Shown in pieces: positions 24,984 through 33,939 of a stretch of DNA of 64,000 nucleotides. Source of the stretch: Marvinbryantia formatexigens DSM 14469 (GTDB lineage Bacteria > Bacillota > Clostridia > Lachnospirales > Lachnospiraceae). The DNA is taken from positions 2,769,001 to 2,833,000 of the forward strand of contig NZ_CP102268.1 in NCBI RefSeq assembly GCF_025148285.1, read 5' to 3'. Below the pieces are notes generated by a model, which did not search any database, had not been told where the DNA came from, and saw only the letters and a program-made list of their open reading frames with translations. Position 1 is the first letter of the stretch, and each line of letters starts with the position of its first letter. The position numbers and the translations under genes were made by a program.

Positions 24984-26879
24984 ATGAAGAAGATTGAGAC
25001 GAAAAATGTAAAAGTATATCTGGATGAGACGGCGCTGACCGTAACGATGGAAAGCGGCGGCGCTGTCTGGGCGTGGAGAAGGGACTATGTTCCCCGCATG
25101 ATTTGCCGGGAGGGTGAATTTTGCTTCCGGGACGCCGTGCAGATATCGCACGAGGAGTACGCGACGGGTACGGGAGCGGGAATCCGGAGCTGTTTTTCCG
25201 GAATGAAAAAAGACGGTGTGGTTTTTCCGTATGAATTTGAAACTCTCATCCGGGTGGAGGAGACTACGGGCGAGGTTTATTTTGAGTGGATTCCTGTACG
25301 GGAAGAGGGACTTCACGTACAGAGGGTGTTCTGGCCCGGTGAGATGGAATTTGAGGAAGCGAAGGACGGGTGGTATACTCTGCTGAATTGCCGTCAGGGG
25401 CTTTTGGTTCCCAACACATGGCCTGTGGAGCTGCGCACTCCTGTTTTTGACGGGCAGTTCGGAACTGCGGGCGGCTATATGTCATGGTTCGGTCAGGTGA
25501 AGGACGGAGCGGGTTATATTGCCATTTGCGAAACCCCGTGGAACATGGGATATTTTGCAGAGCATCCTGCGAACGGTCCCTACACCCACGTCGGCTTCTG
25601 GCAGGAGCCGAGCATGGGAAAAATGGATTACCGCAGAACCGTCAAATATAAACTGCTGGAAAATTGCGACTACAACGATCTGTGTAAGGTGTACCGGAAA
25701 TACGTGGACGAGCGCGGAATGCTGCGCACGCTGGAGGAAAAGGCGGTGAAGAACCGTTCCGTAAACGATCTGGCGGGCTGCGCTTTCGTGCACCTTGGCG
25801 TTAAGACGCACGTTCAGCCGGAATCAGAGCTTTATGACCCCGAAAATCCTGAAAAAAACAACCGCGTCGTTACCTTCAGACAGAGAGGCGAAGAAATGCG
25901 CGCGCTGCAAAGGCTGGGAGTCAGGAAGCTGTATCTGCATCTGGACGGCTGGGGAGAGGCGGGATACGACAACCGTCATCCGGATTATCCACCCGCATGT
26001 AAGGAAGCAGGCGGCTGGGAGGAAATGAAGGCTTTGGCGGATACCGTCCATGCGTGCGGATATCTGTTTGGAGTTCACGACCAGTACCGCGATTATTATC
26101 AGAATGCACCAAGCTTTGACGAAAATTTTGCCTGCCGTCTTCCCGACGGAACGATTCCCCGGCATCGGAGATGGGCCGGAGGCTCGCAGGCATATCTTTG
26201 CGCTACGCAGGCGCCTGGTTATGTGAAAAGAAATTTTTCGGAATTAAAGGAAATGGGGATAAAGCTGGACTGCGCTTATCTGGACGTCTTTACCTGCAAC
26301 GAAGGGGACGAGTGCTGCAATCCGGAGCACCGCATGACGCGAAGGGACTGCTATGAGTTCAGAAACTGGTGTTTTGATTATCTGCTTTCGGAAGGAATCC
26401 TGTCCAGCTCCGAGGAGGTAAATGACTGGTCGGTTCCAAGTCTGGTGTTCTGTCATTATGCTCCGTATGATTTTATGCTGGAAGCGCCGGGAAGTCCGAA
26501 GCAGGGGATACCCGTGCCGCTGTACAATCTGGTGTACCACGACTGCGTGATTCAGCCGTGGATGATGGATAAAGTCAGCGAAGAAGAGGATTATATGCTG
26601 TACGCTCTTTTAAACGGCGGTGCGCCGTATCTGATCCGGGAAGCAGCGTATCCCGGAATCGATGGGGCGTTTTTGGCAGAGAAAAACGCTGCAGATATAA
26701 AAGAGACAATACAGCGGTGCAATACGGTCTCCGGACTGCATGAAAAAGTGGCAAAATGCGAGATGCTGCGGTATGAGATAGACAAAGAGAACCCCGGCAT
26801 ACATCGGAGCTTTTTCAGCGACGGCACCGTCGTCGAGGTGGATTTCAGAAAACAGACATATAACATAACAAATGCGTAA
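24984..26879 (+). CDS. putative TIM-barrel glycoside hydrolase (DUF5696/GH101-GH129-like)
   Basis: A 631-residue protein without a signal peptide, so probably cytoplasmic. The N-terminal 240 residues are beta-rich (galactose-mutarotase-like). A barrel follows with RKLYLHLDGWGEAGYD, GVHDQYRDYY, KLDCAYLDVFTCNEGDE (a likely nucleophile Asp) and SSEEVNDWSVPS (a likely acid/base Glu). A short beta domain ends it. The layout recalls enzymes acting on alpha-linked GalNAc or galactose, but the substrate is not assignable. The ATG at 24984 has GGAAG upstream; a GTG two codons earlier is possible. Its neighbours (oxidoreductase, sugar transporter) suggest intracellular breakdown of imported oligosaccharides. 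Confidence 0.65.
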   Translation: MKKIETKNVKVYLDETALTVTMESGGAVWAWRRDYVPRMICREGEFCFRDAVQISHEEYATGTGAGIRSCFSGMKKDGVVFPYEFETLIRVEETTGEVYFEWIPVREEGLHVQRVFWPGEMEFEEAKDGWYTLLNCRQGLLVPNTWPVELRTPVFDGQFGTAGGYMSWFGQVKDGAGYIAICETPWNMGYFAEHPANGPYTHVGFWQEPSMGKMDYRRTVKYKLLENCDYNDLCKVYRKYVDERGMLRTLEEKAVKNRSVNDLAGCAFVHLGVKTHVQPESELYDPENPEKNNRVVTFRQRGEEMRALQRLGVRKLYLHLDGWGEAGYDNRHPDYPPACKEAGGWEEMKALADTVHACGYLFGVHDQYRDYYQNAPSFDENFACRLPDGTIPRHRRWAGGSQAYLCATQAPGYVKRNFSELKEMGIKLDCAYLDVFTCNEGDECCNPEHRMTRRDCYEFRNWCFDYLLSEGILSSSEEVNDWSVPSLVFCHYAPYDFMLEAPGSPKQGIPVPLYNLVYHDCVIQPWMMDKVSEEEDYMLYALLNGGAPYLIREAAYPGIDGAFLAEKNAADIKETIQRCNTVSGLHEKVAKCEMLRYEIDKENPGIHRSFFSDGTVVEVDFRKQTYNITNA

Positions 26880-26881
26880 GA

Positions 26882-26916
26882 AATACATTTCCTGAATAAA
26901 AAATACATTTCCCGAA
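26882..26916. repeat. pair of 15-bp direct repeats
   Basis: AATACATTTCCTGAA (26882-26896) and AATACATTTCCCGAA (26902-26916), 20 bp apart start to start, about two helical turns. This spacing fits a regulator binding one DNA face, but no regulator is known for it. Confidence 0.5.
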
Positions 26917-26943
26917 ACGGAAGTGATACCAAAGCCAAAGAGG

Positions 26944-26976
26944 GCGGATATGCAGCAGGCGCATACCCGCTTTTTT
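26944..26976 (+). terminator. intrinsic terminator after the glycosidase gene
   Basis: GCGGATATGC (26944-26953) pairs with GCATACCCGC (26961-26970) with one mismatch, then TTTTTT. Transcription of the oxidoreductase therefore needs readthrough or its own promoter. Confidence 0.8.
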
Positions 26977-27064
26977 GTATAAAAACTGGAGAACAAAGGT
27001 ACGGACCACAAAGGAGCATTCTATGGTCCGTGCATCCGGAACACAACAAGAAAGGGAGGATACT

Positions 27065-28378
27065 ATGAACAGAACAATTAAGGTTGCTCTTGCCGGACTG
27101 GGCAGCAGAGGAAAGGACACCTATGCCCGCGCTGCGAAGGCATTTCCGGACAAAATGCAGATCGTTGCGATCGCGGATGTCAATCCGCTAAAGGTGAAGA
27201 TGGTCGCCGAAGAATACGGGATTCCGGAAAACTGCTGCTATGCAAGCGCAGAGGAGATGCTCGCAGAGCCGCGTCTGGCTGACGTAATGTTTATTACAAC
27301 GCAGGACCGCCAGCATGTGCCTCAGGCGGTGGCGGCGCTTAGAAAGGGCTATCATCTTTTGCTGGAAAAACCGATTTCCCCGGAGCTTTCAGAATGCAGG
27401 GAGATTGTAAAAGTCGCGAAGGAATGTGACAGAAAAGTGGTGGTGTGCCATGTGCTGCGCTATACGCCCGTTTTCCGGAAGGTAAAGGAGATCCTGGATT
27501 CGGGAGTGCTGGGAGATATCGTGGATATAAATGCCTCCGAAAACGTAGGGTGGTTTCATATGGCTCACAGCTTTGTGCGGGGAAACTGGAGAAATTCCGA
27601 AGAATCCAGCCCCATGATCCTGCAAAAATGCTGTCACGACATGGATCTGTACCTGTGGCTGGCAAACAAGAAGTGCAAATCCCTTTCCTCCTTTGGAAGC
27701 ACCTACCTGTTTAAGGAGGAAAAAGCCCCTGAGGGGTGCGCCGCGCGGTGTCTGGACGGCTGCCGGGTGAAGGAAAAATGTCCCTACGACGCGGAGGCAA
27801 TCTATCTGGACAACGAATGGATCGGGGCAAGAACGGGACATGCGGGCTGGCCGCTGAATGTGCTGACGGAGACGCCAACGCCGGAATCGGTAGAGCAGGC
27901 GCTGAAAACGGGTCCCTATGGCAGATGCGTATATCACTGTGATAACAACGTGCCGGATCATCAGGTTGTGAACCTGAACATGACGGACGGCTCCACTATG
28001 AGCTTTTCCATGTGCGGATTTACCGCCGATTTTGCCCGTCACGCGCAGTTCTGCGGAACAAGGGGCGAGATGAAGGTGACGATGGGCTCGTGGGACGCTC
28101 AGGACGACGTCATTGAAGTAAGCCTGTACGGGACGAAGCTGCAGACGCAGACCATTTGGGCGTCCGAACTGGCGGACGATTTTTCCGGTCACGGCGGCGG
28201 AGATCTTGTTATGGTAGAGGAATTTTTAGATATCTTGCTTGGAAACCGGGAGGAAAGTCCCTCCATCACCTCTCTGGAGGCATCGGTGGAGAGTCACTAC
28301 TGCGCTCTGGCGGCGGAGCAGTCAAGGCTGCAGGGCGGCGCGGTGATTGATCTGGACACCATACGCGGCGAAGCATAA
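27065..28378 (+). CDS. Gfo/Idh/MocA-family oxidoreductase
   Basis: A 437-residue NAD(P)-dependent sugar oxidoreductase. The Rossmann motif is VALAGLGSRGKDTYARA, LLEKPISPELSEC is the diagnostic EKP motif, and the C-terminal domain carries KCCHDMDLYLWL. A cysteine-rich insertion (CAARCLDGCRVKEKCPYDAEAIY, here noted as four Cys at about residues 227-239) marks a subfamily common in gut Firmicutes. It may oxidise or remodel a sugar released by the glycosidase upstream. The ATG at 27065 has AAGGGAGG before it. Confidence 0.88.
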   Translation: MNRTIKVALAGLGSRGKDTYARAAKAFPDKMQIVAIADVNPLKVKMVAEEYGIPENCCYASAEEMLAEPRLADVMFITTQDRQHVPQAVAALRKGYHLLLEKPISPELSECREIVKVAKECDRKVVVCHVLRYTPVFRKVKEILDSGVLGDIVDINASENVGWFHMAHSFVRGNWRNSEESSPMILQKCCHDMDLYLWLANKKCKSLSSFGSTYLFKEEKAPEGCAARCLDGCRVKEKCPYDAEAIYLDNEWIGARTGHAGWPLNVLTETPTPESVEQALKTGPYGRCVYHCDNNVPDHQVVNLNMTDGSTMSFSMCGFTADFARHAQFCGTRGEMKVTMGSWDAQDDVIEVSLYGTKLQTQTIWASELADDFSGHGGGDLVMVEEFLDILLGNREESPSITSLEASVESHYCALAAEQSRLQGGAVIDLDTIRGEA

Positions 28379-28424
28379 GTTTTTCCGATAAAAAACGCTT
28401 ATATGATATGGGATATGCTGCAGC

Positions 28425-28474
28425 GCCGTTTGCAGAGAGGGAGTGCGGCTGCAAAACGGCGGACGTCCCGTTTT
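28425..28474 (+). promoter_or_regulatory. overlapping alternative hairpins before the binding-protein gene
   Basis: GCCGTTTGCAG (28425-28435) can pair with CTGCAAAACGGC (28449-28460). The last part, AAAACGG (28453-28459), can instead pair with CCGTTTT (28468-28474). The two structures exclude each other, which is the logic of an attenuator. No ligand motif is recognised. Confidence 0.4.
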
Positions 28475-28522
28475 CATATAAAGTAACCCGTAAACAGAAA
28501 ACAAAAAAAGGAGAGGAAAACG

Positions 28523-29770
28523 ATGAAAAACAAAACAAAAATTGCTGTTTTAGGTATGGCGATGGTTCTTGGCACAGGAATGATGGCAAGTGCGGACGAC
28601 AAGGTTGAGCTTTCGTTCGGCATTTGGGATGAGAATCAAAGACCGGCAATGGAGGCTATGGTAGAGGCATATGAGCAGGAGCATGAAAATGTTTCGATCG
28701 AGATCCAGCTCACACCGTATAAGGGCGGAGAATACTGGACGAAGCTGGAGGCGTCGGCTGTAGGCGGCACCGCGCCGGACGTATTCTGGCTGAACGTGCT
28801 TCATATGGATGCGTATTATGAAGGCGGTATCCTTGCCGATCTGACGGATGCGATCGCAGGCTCCGACATTCCGGAGAATTTTCCGGAGGCGCTGGTAAAC
28901 AACTATGTGCGCGACGGCAAAAATTATGCGGTTCCCAAAGACTTTGATACAAACGCGCTCTGGTATAACAAGGAAATGTTCGACAACGCGGGAGTGGCAT
29001 ATCCCACGGACGATATGACCTTTGAGGATCTGGTTGCTCTGGCTGAGGAACTGAAGGATAAACTTCCGGACGGCGTATATCCGTTTGCGTGCCCGGTGGA
29101 TTTCCAGACATGGTACTATCAGACCATATATGCGAACGGCGGCTGGATTCTGAATGAAGACGCGACGGAAACCGGATACGGCGATGAGAAGACGCAGGAG
29201 GGTATCCAGTGCTGGATCGATATGATCGACGCAGGCTTATCTCCCAGCGCGGCTACGCTGTCCGAGACAGGCTCCGATGCGATGTTCGAGGGCGAGCAGA
29301 TCGCGATGACGCTGGCGGGCTCCTACATGGTTCCGGAGTATGCGTCGAACGATACTATTAAGGATAAAATCGACTGCGTAGAGGTTCCGACCTTCAACGG
29401 CATTGAGGACAACTGCATCAACGGTCTTGGCTATGCCGTATACGAAGGCTCCAAGAACAAAGAGGCGGCAATCGAATTTGCGCTGTGGCTTGGCAGCGAA
29501 GAAGCGATGAAGATTCAGGGCGAAACCGGCGTCGTTATTTCCGCAAGAAACGACGCGCAGGAATATTTTGCACAGGCAAACGATCAGTACAATCTGGCTG
29601 CGTACACCAACCATTCCGATATAGCGTATCCGCTTCCGGTTTGCAGCAAAGCGGCGGAGCTGTACGATATAGAAGCGCAGTGGCTGACGAAAGCTTATAC
29701 AGGAGAGATGAGCCTTGCAGATGCCTGCGCAGGGCTGAAGGAAGAGGCGGACGCTTTACTGGCAAAGTAA
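28523..29770 (+). CDS. extracellular carbohydrate-binding protein (SBP family 1), no lipobox
   Basis: A 415-residue ABC receptor. The signal peptide (1 to about 25, MKNKTKIAVLGMAMVLG then MMASA) lacks a lipobox cysteine. Family 1 features are VELSFGIWDENQRPAMEAMV, the GGTAPDVFWLN pocket segment and KDFDTNALWYNKEMF. Aromatic residues around WYYQTIYANGGW suit sugar stacking. AAAGGAGAGG precedes the ATG. It is the first gene of the SBP-permease-permease unit. Confidence 0.92.
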   Translation: MKNKTKIAVLGMAMVLGTGMMASADDKVELSFGIWDENQRPAMEAMVEAYEQEHENVSIEIQLTPYKGGEYWTKLEASAVGGTAPDVFWLNVLHMDAYYEGGILADLTDAIAGSDIPENFPEALVNNYVRDGKNYAVPKDFDTNALWYNKEMFDNAGVAYPTDDMTFEDLVALAEELKDKLPDGVYPFACPVDFQTWYYQTIYANGGWILNEDATETGYGDEKTQEGIQCWIDMIDAGLSPSAATLSETGSDAMFEGEQIAMTLAGSYMVPEYASNDTIKDKIDCVEVPTFNGIEDNCINGLGYAVYEGSKNKEAAIEFALWLGSEEAMKIQGETGVVISARNDAQEYFAQANDQYNLAAYTNHSDIAYPLPVCSKAAELYDIEAQWLTKAYTGEMSLADACAGLKEEADALLAK

Positions 29771-29790
29771 GGGATTGAACAGGTGATAGA

Positions 29791-30717
29791 ATGGCTGAAA
29801 GAATAGCGAAAGCGAAGACACCCCGCAGGAGGGTGTCTTCGAGGAAAAAGAAAGACTGGATAGCTGCATATATACTGATCGCGCCGCTTGTCGTCGGCTT
29901 ACTGGTATTTTATATCTGGCCCTTTATTCAGAATTTCTGGTTCAGTTTTAATGATGTGAACAAATTCAATGTAACTACATTTGCAGGACTTGATAACTAC
30001 AAAGAGCTTATCTCTGACAAAGAGGTATGGAAGACCTTCGGGAATACCCTGAAGTATGTTGTAATAACGGTTCCGGTGGGGCTGATCCTGTCTATTTTCC
30101 TTGCGGCATTGATGAATACGAAAATCAAAGGAAAGTCCATTTACCGCACGCTGTATTTTCTCCCGTCCATTACCATGTCGGCGGCAGTCGCTATGGTATG
30201 GAAGTGGATGTACAATGAGCAGATGGGTATCCTCAACAGCGCAATCGAGGCGCTCGGCGGAGAAGGCCACGGCTGGCTGACAGATCCCAAAACGGCGCTG
30301 TACTGCATCATGATTGTAGGACTGTGGATGACGGTGGGATATAATATGATTATTCTTCTGGCAGGTATGCAGGGGATCAACAAGTCCTATTACGAGGCCG
30401 CCGCGATCGACGGGGCGGGAGCATGGGCGAAGTTTAAGAACATTACGGTGCCGCTGCTTACGCCGACCATATTTTTTGTCGCGGTCACTTCCACCATCAG
30501 CGGATTTCAGGTGTTTGATGTGGTGTACATGATGATCGGAAAAACGAATCCGGCGTATGAAAGCACGCAGACGATCGTTATGCTGTTTTACCGGACGGCG
30601 TTTGATTATGGTTACAAGGGGTATGCCGCAGCAATTTCGATTCTGATTTTTGTCGTTATCATGCTGGTGACGGTCGTACAGCTTATCGGACAGAAGAAGT
30701 GGGTAAATTATGATTAA
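29791..30717 (+). CDS. carbohydrate ABC transporter permease (MalF/UgpA type)
   Basis: A 308-residue permease with six hydrophobic segments. The cytoplasmic EAA loop is EAAAIDGAGAWAKFKNITVPLL. It begins with a basic stretch (AKAKTPRRRVSSRKKK). It pairs with the permease just downstream (14-bp gap). No ATPase gene is present in the cluster, so a shared MsmK/UgpC-like ATPase elsewhere is expected. Confidence 0.93.
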   Translation: MAERIAKAKTPRRRVSSRKKKDWIAAYILIAPLVVGLLVFYIWPFIQNFWFSFNDVNKFNVTTFAGLDNYKELISDKEVWKTFGNTLKYVVITVPVGLILSIFLAALMNTKIKGKSIYRTLYFLPSITMSAAVAMVWKWMYNEQMGILNSAIEALGGEGHGWLTDPKTALYCIMIVGLWMTVGYNMIILLAGMQGINKSYYEAAAIDGAGAWAKFKNITVPLLTPTIFFVAVTSTISGFQVFDVVYMMIGKTNPAYESTQTIVMLFYRTAFDYGYKGYAAAISILIFVVIMLVTVVQLIGQKKWVNYD

Positions 30718-30731
30718 GGAGGGCGAAGAGT

Positions 30732-31559
30732 ATGAGAAGTAAAATAAAATGGCAGAATCTGATCGTACATCTGGTCCTTCTTTCCGGAGTGGTGGCTGTG
30801 GCGTTTCCATTTGTCTGGATGATCTTAACTTCATTTAAGACGACGGGCGAGGCGATGCGGATCCCGCCGACGATCTGGCCGGAGAAGTTTGTGACGGATG
30901 CATATAAAACGATCGTCACGGCGCTTCCGTTCGGACAGATTTATCTGAATACGATAGGCTCCACGGTGGTTACGACGGTGATACAGGTGCTTTTTTGCTC
31001 GATGGCGGCGTATGCGTTTGCAAGAATTGATTTTCCGTTTAAAAATGCCATCTTTGTGCTGATTCTTTCGGTGCTGATGGTTCCGGGACAGATTTTCCTG
31101 ATCCCGCAGTATCAGATTATCCAGAAAATGGGGCTGCTGGACAGCTTCCCGGCGCTGGTCCTCCCGAACCTGTTCAGTGCGTTCGGAACGTTCCTTTTGC
31201 GGCAGTTTTTCATGTCGCTGCCAAAGGAGCTTGAGGAAGCGGCAATTATGGACGGCTGCGGGCGGTTCCGGATCTACTGGAAGATTATGATGCCGCTGGT
31301 AAAACCGGGCATCGTAACTCTTGTGATCTTTACTGTGAAGTTTGCGTGGAACGATTTTATGTGGCCGCTGATCGTAAATACATCTCCGTCCAAGATGATC
31401 CTCGGACCCGCCCTGTCAACACTGCAGGGCCAGTACACGACGGAATATCCGATGCAGATGGCTGGAGCGGTTCTTGCCGTGCTGCCTCTGGTGGTGCTTT
31501 TCTTCATCTTCCAGAAGCAGTTCATCGAAGGCGTGGCGCAGTCCGGCATCAAGGGCTGA
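30732..31559 (+). CDS. carbohydrate ABC transporter permease (MalG/UgpE type)
   Basis: A 275-residue permease with six hydrophobic segments. The EAA loop is EEAAIMDGCGRFRIYWKIM. It ends QFIEGVAQSGIKG, the typical MalG-like terminus. It is the last gene of the sugar cluster and is followed by a strong terminator. Confidence 0.93.
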   Translation: MRSKIKWQNLIVHLVLLSGVVAVAFPFVWMILTSFKTTGEAMRIPPTIWPEKFVTDAYKTIVTALPFGQIYLNTIGSTVVTTVIQVLFCSMAAYAFARIDFPFKNAIFVLILSVLMVPGQIFLIPQYQIIQKMGLLDSFPALVLPNLFSAFGTFLLRQFFMSLPKELEEAAIMDGCGRFRIYWKIMMPLVKPGIVTLVIFTVKFAWNDFMWPLIVNTSPSKMILGPALSTLQGQYTTEYPMQMAGAVLAVLPLVVLFFIFQKQFIEGVAQSGIKG

Positions 31560-31628
31560 CAGACTTTCGGAAACCCGGACGTCGGAATATCTTTTGACAG
31601 TGGTACGATATAAAAGAGGCTATATGTA

Positions 31629-31679
31629 AAAATACATGCGGAGCGGATTTATAAATTCCTTCCGCATGTATTTTATTAC
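31629..31679 (+). terminator. intrinsic terminator after the sugar permease genes
   Basis: AAAATACATGCGGA (31629-31642) pairs perfectly over 14 bp with TCCGCATGTATTTT (31661-31674). A T-rich tail follows. The flanking A-run on the left could also make it work on the other strand. Confidence 0.88.
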
Positions 31680-31784
31680 TGCGGGCAACGAGACAGGCGG
31701 AAATCGCTTATCACAAAAAAATACAGAATTTACTTATCGTGATTGTTTATCATAAAAAAAATACTAGCCTTTTTCGAAAATATG

Positions 31785-31793
31785 TGTTATTAT
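31785..31793 (+). promoter_or_regulatory. candidate extended -10 promoter of tig
   Basis: TGT then TATTAT (31788-31793). A second possible -10, TACAAT, is at 31796-31801. No clear -35. The rest of the 310-bp gap before tig holds only the terminator upstream. Confidence 0.4.
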
Positions 31794-31869
31794 CATACAA
31801 TGACTGTGAATATGGGAACGTGCACCCATTTCAATCGAATGAATGTATGTTAAGGAGGAACTATCCAAG

Positions 31870-33156
31870 ATGAGTCTGAAAGTGGAGAACTTAGAGCACA
31901 ATATGGTAAAACTTACCATTGAAGCGAGCGCAGAAGAATTTGAAAAGGCAATGCAGAGCGCATATTTAAAAAACAAAGGAAGAATCAATATGCCGGGATT
32001 CCGTAAGGGCAAAGCGCCGCGCCAGTTGATTGAAAAAATGTACGGCGCAGGTATTTTCTATGAGGATGCGGCAAACGAAGTGATTCCGGCTGCATATGAC
32101 AGAGAAGTGGCAGAGTGCGACCTGGAGCTGGTATCCCGGCCGAAAATTGAGATAACACAGATTGAAGAAGGAAAGCCGTTTATCTTCACTGCAGAGGTAG
32201 CGGTAAAACCGGAGGTAACACTTGGCGAATACAAGGGTCTGGAGGTGCCGAAGTCTGACACAGCTGTTTCTGATGAGGAAATCCAGGCAGAGGTAGATAA
32301 AGAGCGCGAGAAAAATTCCAGAATGATTGATGTGGACGACCGTGCAGTTGCAGACGGCGACAGCATCAAGCTGGATTTCGACGGCTCTGTGGACGGCGTT
32401 CCGTTTGAGGGCGGCAAGGCGGAAAATTACGATCTTACCATCGGCAGCGGCAGCTTTATTCCGGGCTTTGAGGAGCAGCTTGTCGGCGCGGAGCTTGGTA
32501 AGGAGCTGGACGTAAACGTTACCTTCCCGGAGGATTACCATGCAAAAGAGCTGGCTGGCAAGGCGGCGGTATTTAAATGCAAAGTAAACGAAATCAAGGT
32601 GAAGGAGCTTCCGGAGGCGGACGATGATTTCGCACAGGATGTTTCCGAGTTTGACACGCTGGCAGAGTACCAGGAAGATATCAGAAAGAAACTGACAGAG
32701 AAGAAAGAAACGGAAGCAAAGAATGCAAAGGAAACGGCGGCTCTGGAGAAGGCTGTGGAGAATGCGCAGATGGATATTCCGGAAGCTATGATCGACAACC
32801 AGGTAAGACAGATGGCGGATGATTTCGCAAGAAGAATCCAGTCCCAGGGAATTTCTCTGGAGCAGTATCTGCAGTTTACCGGCATGACGGCTGACAAGCT
32901 GCTGGAGCAGATGCGTCCGGAAGCAGAAAAGCGCATCAAAAATACGCTTGTGCTGGAAGCAATCGCGAAAGCGGAGGGCATCGAGGCAGGCGATGACAAG
33001 GTAGAGGAAGAAATCAAAAAGATGGCAGAGATGTATAAGATGGAAGCGGAGAATGTGAAGAACATGCTCGGCGAGCAGGGCGTGGAGCAGATCAGACACG
33101 ACCTTGCCATCCAGGAGGCGGTAAACCTCCTCAGAGACTCTGCGGCAGAGGTTTAA
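31870..33156 (+). CDS. tig: trigger factor, ribosome-associated chaperone
   Basis: A 428-residue trigger factor of full length. It has the ribosome-binding loop GFRKGKAPRQLIEKMYG (signature GFRxGxxP), a central FKBP-like PPIase domain (DSIKLDFDGSVDGVPFEGG) and a C-terminal helical chaperone domain. It binds nascent chains at the ribosome exit. The ATG at 31870 is preferred over the in-frame ATG at 31843 because AAGGAGG (31852-31858) lies between them. It is followed 33 bp later by clpP. Confidence 0.96.
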   Translation: MSLKVENLEHNMVKLTIEASAEEFEKAMQSAYLKNKGRINMPGFRKGKAPRQLIEKMYGAGIFYEDAANEVIPAAYDREVAECDLELVSRPKIEITQIEEGKPFIFTAEVAVKPEVTLGEYKGLEVPKSDTAVSDEEIQAEVDKEREKNSRMIDVDDRAVADGDSIKLDFDGSVDGVPFEGGKAENYDLTIGSGSFIPGFEEQLVGAELGKELDVNVTFPEDYHAKELAGKAAVFKCKVNEIKVKELPEADDDFAQDVSEFDTLAEYQEDIRKKLTEKKETEAKNAKETAALEKAVENAQMDIPEAMIDNQVRQMADDFARRIQSQGISLEQYLQFTGMTADKLLEQMRPEAEKRIKNTLVLEAIAKAEGIEAGDDKVEEEIKKMAEMYKMEAENVKNMLGEQGVEQIRHDLAIQEAVNLLRDSAAEV

Positions 33157-33189
33157 AGTGCATCATAGTATGAAAAAGGAGGCAGGACT

Positions 33190-33774
33190 ATGAGTTTTGT
33201 ACCTTATGTTATTGAGCAGACCAGCAGAGGCGAGCGCTCCTACGATATTTACTCCAGACTGCTGAAGGACCGCATCATTTTCCTCGGCGAGGAAGTGACG
33301 GACGTCAGCGCAAATCTGATCGTAGCGCAGCTTCTGTTCCTGGAGTCGGAAGACCCGGCGAAGGATATCCAGCTTTATATCAACAGTCCGGGCGGTTCCG
33401 TCAGCGCGGGCTGGGCAATATATGATACCATGCAGTATATCAAATGTGATGTTTCCACGATCTGCATGGGCATGGCGGCGAGCATGGGAGCTTTCCTGCT
33501 TGCCGGCGGTGCAAAAGGAAAGCGCTTTGCGCTTCCGAATGCGCAGATTATGATTCACCAGCCGTCCGGCGGAGCCAAGGGACAGGCGAGTGATATCAAG
33601 ATTGTGGCGGAAGAGATTTTAAAGAGCAGAAAGCGCCTGAATGAGTATCTGGCAGCGAACACCGGACAGCCGATCGACGTGATCGAGGCGGATACCGAGC
33701 GCGATAATTATATGACTGCCGAGGAAGCGAAGGCATACGGTCTGATTGACGCAGTAATCGCGAACAGACAGTAA
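33190..33774 (+). CDS. clpP: ATP-dependent Clp protease proteolytic subunit
   Basis: A 194-residue ClpP with the full catalytic triad: S98 in GMAASMG, H123 in MIHQPSGG and D172. N-terminal [21 protein letters not shown] matches the family. It forms the tetradecameric protease that works with ClpX, encoded next. AAGGAGG precedes the ATG. A terminator separates it from clpX, so the two can be adjusted independently. Confidence 0.97.
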   Translation: MSFVPYVIEQTSRGERSYDIYSRLLKDRIIFLGEEVTDVSANLIVAQLLFLESEDPAKDIQLYINSPGGSVSAGWAIYDTMQYIKCDVSTICMGMAASMGAFLLAGGAKGKRFALPNAQIMIHQPSGGAKGQASDIKIVAEEILKSRKRLNEYLAANTGQPIDVIEADTERDNYMTAEEAKAYGLIDAVIANRQ

Positions 33775-33780
33775 TAGAAA

Positions 33781-33825
33781 GACTCCTGCAGCGGGCTGCC
33801 GGGTGGCAGCCTGTGGGAGTCTTAT
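33781..33825 (+). terminator. intrinsic terminator between clpP and clpX
   Basis: GACTCC (33781-33786) pairs with GGAGTC (33816-33821) and, inside it, GGCTGCC (33794-33800) with GGCAGCC (33805-33811). TTATTGTTAT follows. It begins 6 bp after the clpP stop. Confidence 0.8.
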
Positions 33826-33862
33826 TGTTATATTCGTGTTTTTGAGGTTCTGAAGTTATGTT

Positions 33863-33880
33863 TTTCACGCAGGTGTGAAA
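33863..33880. promoter_or_regulatory. inverted repeat upstream of clpX
   Basis: TTTCAC-N6-GTGAAA, a perfect 6+6 palindrome 60 bp before clpX. It could be a regulator site; no match to the known CtsR or HrcA operators is seen. Confidence 0.35.
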
Positions 33881-33939
33881 CACATGATTTCTGGGGCCGG
33901 GTATCATAATAAATTGTGACATTTTATGAGGTGGAATAT

